Below are positions 58,939-64,000 of a stretch of DNA of 64,000 nt, in pieces. Under the pieces are notes generated by a model, which was not told the DNA's origin, made no database searches, and saw only the letters and a list, made by a program, of their open reading frames with translations. Every line of letters starts with the position of its first letter. The first letter of the stretch is position 1. The stretch comes from Portulaca oleracea (Eukaryota > Streptophyta > Magnoliopsida > Caryophyllales > Portulacaceae): positions 25,916,669 to 25,980,668 of the forward strand of contig CM055886.1 in assembly GCA_029582165.1 (NCBI GenBank), written 5' to 3'. The translations under genes and the position numbers were made by a program.

Positions 58939-60969
58939 TCAGAGGTCCAGGCATGCAGTGAGTTGACGAACCTGGGAGGAGGAGAGAGACCACATGTAGG
59001 GAGGATGGATGATAGGACTCCCCCTCAATTTGACAGCTTGTACATAGGTTAAGGTCCTCATAGTAGGCGACTCCCCCTCAAATGGTGCGAGTGGTGTTGT
59101 TTCACGACCTTCCCAATGTCTAGGATCTTGTCTTGAATTTTGTCTCCAAAGGTCACTCTTGCATTCTTGTTGATTTTCAGTTTGAAGAGCTTGGTTAGAT
59201 CTTTGTGTTTGAGGCATACCTGTAGTAGAAGACACTATACCTTTCTTGGTCTCTGACCAAGGATGAGATCGTTGCAATGAGGTCTTTGGGACCCAGATTT
59301 TAGTAATGCACGGAGGTCTAGTTCCTTTAGACAGGGGATTTGATGAGGTCCTTATTTTATTTTCTGTAGGAGGTCCTCTATGATGATTTTCTCTGAGAGG
59401 CGGAATGTTTGGTATAGGAAGGAGATGTCCTTTGTTGGCATGGAAAGGAGGACTTTTGGACCGATAGTTTTTGAGAGGTGGTGTATTGGGTGTGGGAAGG
59501 AGAGGTCCTCTGGGAGGATGATTTGTAGGAATTTTGGTCCGAGGTTGAGAAAAGGGGGTTGTGGAGATTGATTTGCTTTGGTAAGGATGGGAATTATTGA
59601 CTGCCTCATTGGATAATTGAGTGATGGTTTTATAGCAGTCTTTGACCTCAAGAGACAGTCTATTGCTTTCTGTGAACAAGAGGTCATTTTGAGAGTTCAG
59701 GCTTTCTATGGCCTCACAGAGACTTTGAACATGGTTGGTAACGTGTTTGATTCTTTCTATCAAGGATTTAGAGTATTTAAAAAGATGCATACACTTATGA
59801 GCAAGATGTAATGGTGAAAGATTAAGGAGGTCATCAATGTTTACCTCGTCATGAGATGAGGTTCGATCTTGATCCTCACTTGTGTTTGCCATCAGACATA
59901 CATTTGTTATTTCTTCTACTTCACTGTGGCCTTCACTGGAATCAGTATCACTCCATGTTGCCATCATTGCCTCATGGTTATGCCGTTGAGGTCGACTTTT
60001 TCTCTTGTCTTTGTTTCTTCTGGCGTGAGGGCAGTCCTTCATAATGTGTTTTGAGCTGTCACAAACAAAACAAGTGAATGTGTCATCATCTTTTCTTAAT
60101 GAGGACTTACCTTTTGAGGTTGCTTTTCTGTTTTGTCCATCCTTGATGTATCCTCGAAAGGTTAGATTTTTCTTGTATAATCTTCTGAACCCTATAACCA
60201 TCATTGCCACTGTATCTTCCTCCTCATCATCATCTGACTCACTGTCAGATTTACATACTGCCTTGAGAGTAATTTCCTTGGGTTCTGAGAGGTCATTCAA
60301 TTGGATCTCATAGGCCAATAGTTTTCTAATGAGTTCCTCCAGCTTGAGGGCCTTGAGATCTTGAGCTTCTTCAATGGCTGTGACTTTTGGACCCCATTTT
60401 CTTCTGGGCAAACATCGGAGGACCTTTCTAACTTGTTCCTCATTTGGGTAGGTTTTTCCCAGAGATATGAGGTGGTTGGTGATGCTGCTGAATCTTTTGA
60501 ACATCTCTTCAATAGTCTCATTTTCCTTCATTCTGAAGGCCTCATACTTCTGGACAAGGATATCTACTTTGGTGTCCTTGACTTGACTTGTGCCTTCATA
60601 TGAGGTTATCAAGTAATCCCAAACTTGTTTCGCAGTTTCACAATTAGATATACGTTCAAAATCATTCGAATTTAAACTGCAATAAATCAAGTTTAGGGCA
60701 TGAGTATTTTTTCTCAATTGCTCTAACTCTTTCTTGGTCATTTCAGATCTTTTCTTTGGGACATCTTGACCAACACTGTTCTTCTTCGTGGGAGTAGGAT
60801 AATCTCCCTCGGTAACCACAGTCCAAAGGTCCTCATCTTGGTCCTTGAGGAAGATTTCCATTTGCCTTTTCCATATTCTATAGTTTTCTCCAATGAGGAG
60901 AGGTGCTCTTGTCCATGAGCGTCCTTGAGGGGCTTTGGTTGTGTTGAGGCCGACCATGATCTTTACCAC
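58939..60969 (-). CDS. Gag of copia TR-GAG element, 676 aa
   Basis: An unbroken 676-codon ORF, starting MVKIMVGLNTTKAP at 60969, about 45 nt inside the 5' LTR end. Residues 20-225 form the copia-type Gag core (DUF4219/UBN2-like): 'LLIGENYRIWKRQMEIFLKD', 'AKQVWDYLITSYEG', 'YEAFRMKENETIEEMFKRF', 'LRCLPRRKWGPKVTAIEEA'. An acidic stretch (SDSESDDDEEEDT) precedes a zinc knuckle, C300-x2-C303-x4-H308-x4-C313. The remaining 350 residues are Ser/Thr/Pro/His-rich, with direct repeats such as 'HPLPTPNxPPL' and no protease or pol motif. Gag packs element RNA into particles. It belongs to the mobile element, not to the host's normal gene set, and is the only intact element ORF in the window. The long Pro-rich C-terminus may include frame-shifted former pol or linker sequence. 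Confidence 0.92.
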   Translation of the reverse strand: MVKIMVGLNTTKAPQGRSWTRAPLLIGENYRIWKRQMEIFLKDQDEDLWTVVTEGDYPTPTKKNSVGQDVPKKRSEMTKKELEQLRKNTHALNLIYCSLNSNDFERISNCETAKQVWDYLITSYEGTSQVKDTKVDILVQKYEAFRMKENETIEEMFKRFSSITNHLISLGKTYPNEEQVRKVLRCLPRRKWGPKVTAIEEAQDLKALKLEELIRKLLAYEIQLNDLSEPKEITLKAVCKSDSESDDDEEEDTVAMMVIGFRRLYKKNLTFRGYIKDGQNRKATSKGKSSLRKDDDTFTCFVCDSSKHIMKDCPHARRNKDKRKSRPQRHNHEAMMATWSDTDSSEGHSEVEEITNVCLMANTSEDQDRTSSHDEVNIDDLLNLSPLHLAHKCMHLFKYSKSLIERIKHVTNHVQSLCEAIESLNSQNDLLFTESNRLSLEVKDCYKTITQLSNEAVNNSHPYQSKSISTTPFSQPRTKIPTNHPPRGPLLPTPNTPPLKNYRSKSPPFHANKGHLLPIPNIPPLRENHHRGPPTENKIRTSSNPLSKGTRPPCITKIWVPKTSLQRSHPWSETKKGIVSSTTGMPQTQRSNQALQTENQQECKSDLWRQNSRQDPRHWEGRETTPLAPFEGESPTMRTLTYVQAVKLRGSPIIHPPYMWSLSSSQVRQLTACLDL

Positions 60970-61000
60970 GAGTTGTTAGACTCTTGAGATCTGTGGGCCT

Positions 61001-61012
61001 GCTCTGATACCA
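61001..61012 (-). promoter_or_regulatory. Primer-binding site (tRNA-iMet)
   Basis: The minus strand reads TGGTATCAGAGC, the standard plant copia primer site, 2 nt after the LTR end. Confidence 0.95.
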
Positions 61013-61014
61013 AT

Positions 61015-61813
61015 TGAAATAACCCTAAGGGGGGGTGATTAGGGTTATGTAAATAATTCTGCACTTCAATCAACACAACTCGGTTAATAGCACTTTTATA
61101 TAATCAAAGATACTTCTTTATTGAATAATTAAAAGTGCTTAAAAGGAGGAGGTTACAGCTCAGCTCAACAGAGAACTTATGAGGTCCTCAATTGGCCTAC
61201 CAAAATAGAAGACGCAGAAGACGTCTTCCGGATTAGAGGCCTCACAGTGGAGGCGATTACAACCAGTGACCTCACTTGACAGAGAGACACTTATCTAACT
61301 TCAAGTTCACGACCTTAGAGGTCCTCACCAGTTTAACCACTGGTTACAACAAAAGCTCACCACTACAATAATGGTTACACTCAGAATATTCACTCAATAT
61401 TCCTACACTCAGAACTTTCTTTCACAAAGTTCCTACTACTAATTTTCTTGCTTGGAAATCAATACTCTTCAATGTAGGTATGCAGCCATATATATATATT
61501 TGGGAGTTGGAGGCAACAACGACTTCTTTATTCTCCAAGGGATAGTTTCCATTCTTGAGCTCTCTTCCAAATCTTCTTGATTTCCTTGATTTGCTTTCCA
61601 TACGGATGATATCTGGAAATAAGGAAGGTATCGACTATTGTATCAAATCATGCAGAATAATAGAAAGTATATTTTAGGGTTTGTATAAGATACTTCCCTA
61701 AATTTCTGTCTTTCAAACAAAACCTTGATGCTGTCGTTGGAGGTCCTCAAAGTGTACTGCAATGAGGTCCGCAGAGCTTTTTGTGATGAGGTCCTCAGAG
61801 TTGAGATTCTTCA
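61015..61813 (-). repeat. LTR (5' LTR of the TR-GAG element)
   Basis: 799-bp copy of 57772-58574. It should carry the element promoter (minus strand). Confidence 0.95.
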
Positions 61814-61818
61814 GATGT

Positions 61819-62010
61819 ATTGCCAGAAAGGAAGGGTGTTTGAGAGACTTATATTCCAGGAATAAGCAGCACTTTGGTCACATTCATACCAATATCAGAA
61901 AATGCGAGGAACAGTTAAAGCATACTGATGATGTGCAGGAAAGGCAATCCATTTTTTACCAAATCCAAGACCTTTGGAAAAAGGAGGAACTATTATGGTG
62001 GTGTAGACAT
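61819..62010 (+). pseudogene. LINE ORF2 segment between endonuclease and RT
   Basis: Continues the LINE frame after the copia insertion: 'KEGCLRDLYSRNKQHFGHIH', 'EEQLKHTDDVQERQSIF', 'WKKEELLWWCR'. This linker normally leads to the RT, whose first motifs are missing; the sequence diverges near 62010. Confidence 0.75.
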
Positions 62011-63234
62011 TTTTCCTCATCATTCACACTTCCTGAACGCCTATGGGATTAGGGTTTTGGAGGTTTGTGCTGGGGTTTAACTTTTAAAGGTCTTTAAGGA
62101 ATTAATCGCACATTACATGAATAATAGTTGTAAAATTACTTTCTATTTACTTTGTGCATTTTATGAGTAATTAAATTAAACCTCTAAGACTGAACATCGA
62201 CTTGCTCCAAATCTTATAAATTCAATTCAATAGGCTCACAAGATGTTGGGCTCGGAAGAAAGCAATTTAGGCAAATATTATTTATAAATGTACAAAGAAA
62301 ACCCTAAAGTTGCATCGGCACATTGTAAAACCATGTTTTACCATAGTTTATGCAACCCGATGTGTTTTGTTTCGAAAAGGAGTCACCACCCGACTTTTTA
62401 AAGGAAAAGCCAAGAAAAACTAAAAAAGAAAACAAAGAAGACTCCGCCTGCGAAACCCAAGAATGGATCCGGGGGTGAGGCTACGAACTCGAAAGGTAGG
62501 AACCTAAAGAGTTCGCCTCTCACAAAAGGAAAGATTCTAAAAGTTATAAATGTGCTTTTTATAAAGTTTGGAAGGGAGATAAATAAGAACTTTATAGAAT
62601 TACTTCATTAAACATGCAAAAATAAGAATGAAAGAAAGTACAACATGTACACTTTATTTACATAAAAGGGAAATACTTAAAAAGCTTACATTATGCCTTT
62701 TGAAGGGAAGCCTTGCCTAGCCTTTGTTGTAGCACTTGAACCTCACACTTGAATTAGCCTTTTAAAAAAGTCTTGAATACTCTTCTTGAATATGCCAAAA
62801 TAGAACTAAAAGTGGATGGAAAAGATGGATGAAAAGGGATGAGAAAAGGGTAGAAAAATGCTCTTTTTGTGGTGTTTTGGGTAGTAGAAAGGTTAGGCTT
62901 TTGTGGGGCTTTTAGGGATTTTATGGAGAGATAATGGAAGGTAGAGTAAGAATAGAGAGGTTTAAAAGAGTAGAAAGATGAAGATTATGATGGTAATAAT
63001 ATGGTAGAAATTAGAGATGGAGATGATAGAAAAAGGGTAGGAAATAAAGCTCTTTTTGTAGGATTTTGGAGTGTTTATGTTGAGATAAGGGGGATAATAT
63101 GAAGATGAATATTTAGAGGTTTAAGAAGGTGGAGAAATGGAGATGATAATGGTAAGAAAAGTGATGGAAAAGGATAGGAGAAGGATAGGGAAAATGAGCT
63201 CTTTTATGGGTTTTTAATTGTTTTGGGTGGTATA

Positions 63235-63318
63235 ACCCGTGACAAGATGATTTTGCCACGGGAATTTCAACTTGTGCCACTAGTTTTACCGTGGCACAAG
63301 TGATGCTTTTTTGTAGTG
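63235..63318. mobile_element. CACTA-end-like double hairpin insertion
   Basis: The inverted right end reads CACTACAAAAAAGCATCACT, typical of CACTA termini. It forms two hairpins: CCCGTG..CACGGG and CTTGTGCCAC..GTGGCACAAG. The 16-bp TGTTTTGGGTGGTATA occurs on both sides (63219-63234 and 63320-63335), which fits an insertion or a repair-mediated duplication. Confidence 0.5.
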
Positions 63319-63534
63319 ATGTTTTGGGTGGTATAAGGTTAGGCTTTTGTGGTGTTTATGTAAGGATGGACAGGATGTGGGTTTAGAGGCTTAAGGTAGG
63401 ATAGGATAGGAGATTATGGAGGTAAGAAAGTGGTGGAAAGATGATAGGAGTGGTGGTAGAATGATTATACTAGAATAGAGATTAGTAGAGTAATGAGAGG
63501 AATGAGAGGATGAGAGTGTAGGAGGAAGAATGAG

Positions 63535-63585
63535 TGAATAAGTGAGTGAGTGAGTGAGTAAGTGAATGAGTGAATGAGTGAGTTT
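63535..63585. repeat. (GTGA)n microsatellite
   Basis: Tetranucleotide run of GTGA with a few GTAA and ATGA variants. Confidence 0.9.
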
Positions 63586-64000
63586 GGCTTCAACAAGAGG
63601 GAGTATTTATAGGCTTAGGAGGAGCTTGGGATACATGCATACACATGAACATATATTCACCTACAAGATTCGTAATCAACATGGCATAAACTACTAGGTG
63701 CAAGGGAGATGTCTTGAGAGTGGTCGGCAATTGCAAGTTCATGAACTCAGGTGTGGACTGAGTTAATGGCCGATTGGCCTTCACACTGGGGGGAGATGTA
63801 TTTGACTTCATTCATGTATTCTTGGACGGTGGCGGTGTGAACAATGTATATGCCAACTCCCCTATTCACACTTGGACGGAAAGTAGTATGCATGCACTTA
63901 ATCTTTGCACATTTGAGCTTAAAAATTGGATGAATGAGGATTTGATCTTGGGACCTCTGATAACTCTTTTGCATGTCATCTTTACGTAGCTCATGCATGG

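Larger units (their letters stand above)
57772..61813 (-). mobile_element. Ty1/copia TR-GAG element (complete, non-autonomous)
   Basis: LTRs 57772-58574 and 61015-61813, TSD GATGT on both sides (57767-57771 and 61814-61818), primer site for initiator tRNA-Met, polypurine tract, and one intact gag ORF on the minus strand. Nothing else fits between the LTRs: protease, integrase, RT and RNase H are all absent. This matches the TR-GAG class: it makes its own Gag but needs a partner's pol. The LTRs differ at only some 15-20 positions by eye, so the insertion looks fairly recent. Confidence 0.95.
52690..62010 (+). mobile_element. LINE (non-LTR) retrotransposon, twice interrupted, no RT
   Basis: Pieces 52690-53159, 56198-57771 and 61819-62010 belong to one LINE. 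The solo LTR at 53160-56192 and the copia element at 57772-61813 inserted into it. At both sites the LINE frame continues across once one TSD copy is discounted. The element stops near 62010, between endonuclease and RT, so the RT half is missing. Confidence 0.88.
62011..64000. other. Repeat-rich region, probably LTR-derived
   Basis: No gene. 62360-62540 contains 'AAGGAGTCACCACCCGACTT' and 'GGATCCGGGGGTGAGG', phrases that resemble LTRs of large gypsy elements. From about 62815 to 63440 there are three imperfect purine-rich repeats of about 190 bp, each with 'GAAAAGGGTAGRAAA' and 'GCTCTTTTTGTRG'. The terminal 350 bp holds open frames without domains. Confidence 0.4.

Noticed and set aside
59380..60603. 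Plus-strand ORFs inside the copia element
   Set aside because: Antisense shadows of the intact Gag ORF.

Overview
This window looks like plant nuclear DNA, most likely a eudicot. It is AT-rich, has GT..AG introns, carries Ty1/copia, Ty3/gypsy, LINE, hAT, Mutator, Tourist, Stowaway and CACTA-like elements, and holds plant-specific genes (an RLCK-VII kinase and a TORTIFOLIA1/SPIRAL2 microtubule protein). I cannot name the species. Only about 11 kb, introns included, is host gene. Most of the rest is nested mobile DNA whose boundaries can often be fixed from target-site duplications (TSDs).

Host genes. (1) A three-exon, 131-residue, 16-cysteine protein at 6434-7244 (minus), with one repeated Cys module in each of exons 2 and 3. 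(2) A five-exon receptor-like cytoplasmic kinase of the PBS1-like class, 35784-37702 (plus), 419 residues. (3) A seven-exon TOR1/SPR2-type microtubule protein, 38975-47131 (minus), 885 residues. Exon phases agree across every junction in all three. No operon-like cooperation is expected; they look like independent genes.

Layout. 1-4235: decayed Ty3/gypsy polyprotein and its 3' region. 4236-16585: a MITE-rich stretch around gene 1, with three hAT-like MITEs, one clear and one probable Stowaway, one CACTA-like element, a Tourist-like MITE that received a Pack-MULE carrying a PPR gene fragment, and a foldback element. 16590-28488: a Tat-like LTR element lying in minus orientation, with gag, no recognisable pol, an antisense plant-mobile-domain ORF, and a 90-bp tandem array interrupted by a 3.4-kb solo LTR. 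28489-35225: a SINE-like repeat, a MULE inside a tandem duplication, and a nest of inverted repeats. 35225-47131: genes 2 and 3. 47854-49760: a short LINE-like retroelement with an RRM ORF and 16-bp TSDs. 52690-62010: a LINE split by a second copy of the solo-LTR family and by a copia element that carries only gag (TR-GAG type). 62010-64000: repeat-rich end.

The most interesting systems are the two gag-bearing, pol-less LTR elements (one with an antisense plant-mobile-domain ORF and its own candidate promoter, one with an intact 676-codon gag and intact cis signals) and the Pack-MULE. The insertions into the LINE leave its reading frame continuous once one TSD copy is discounted, which gives a clear relative order of events.
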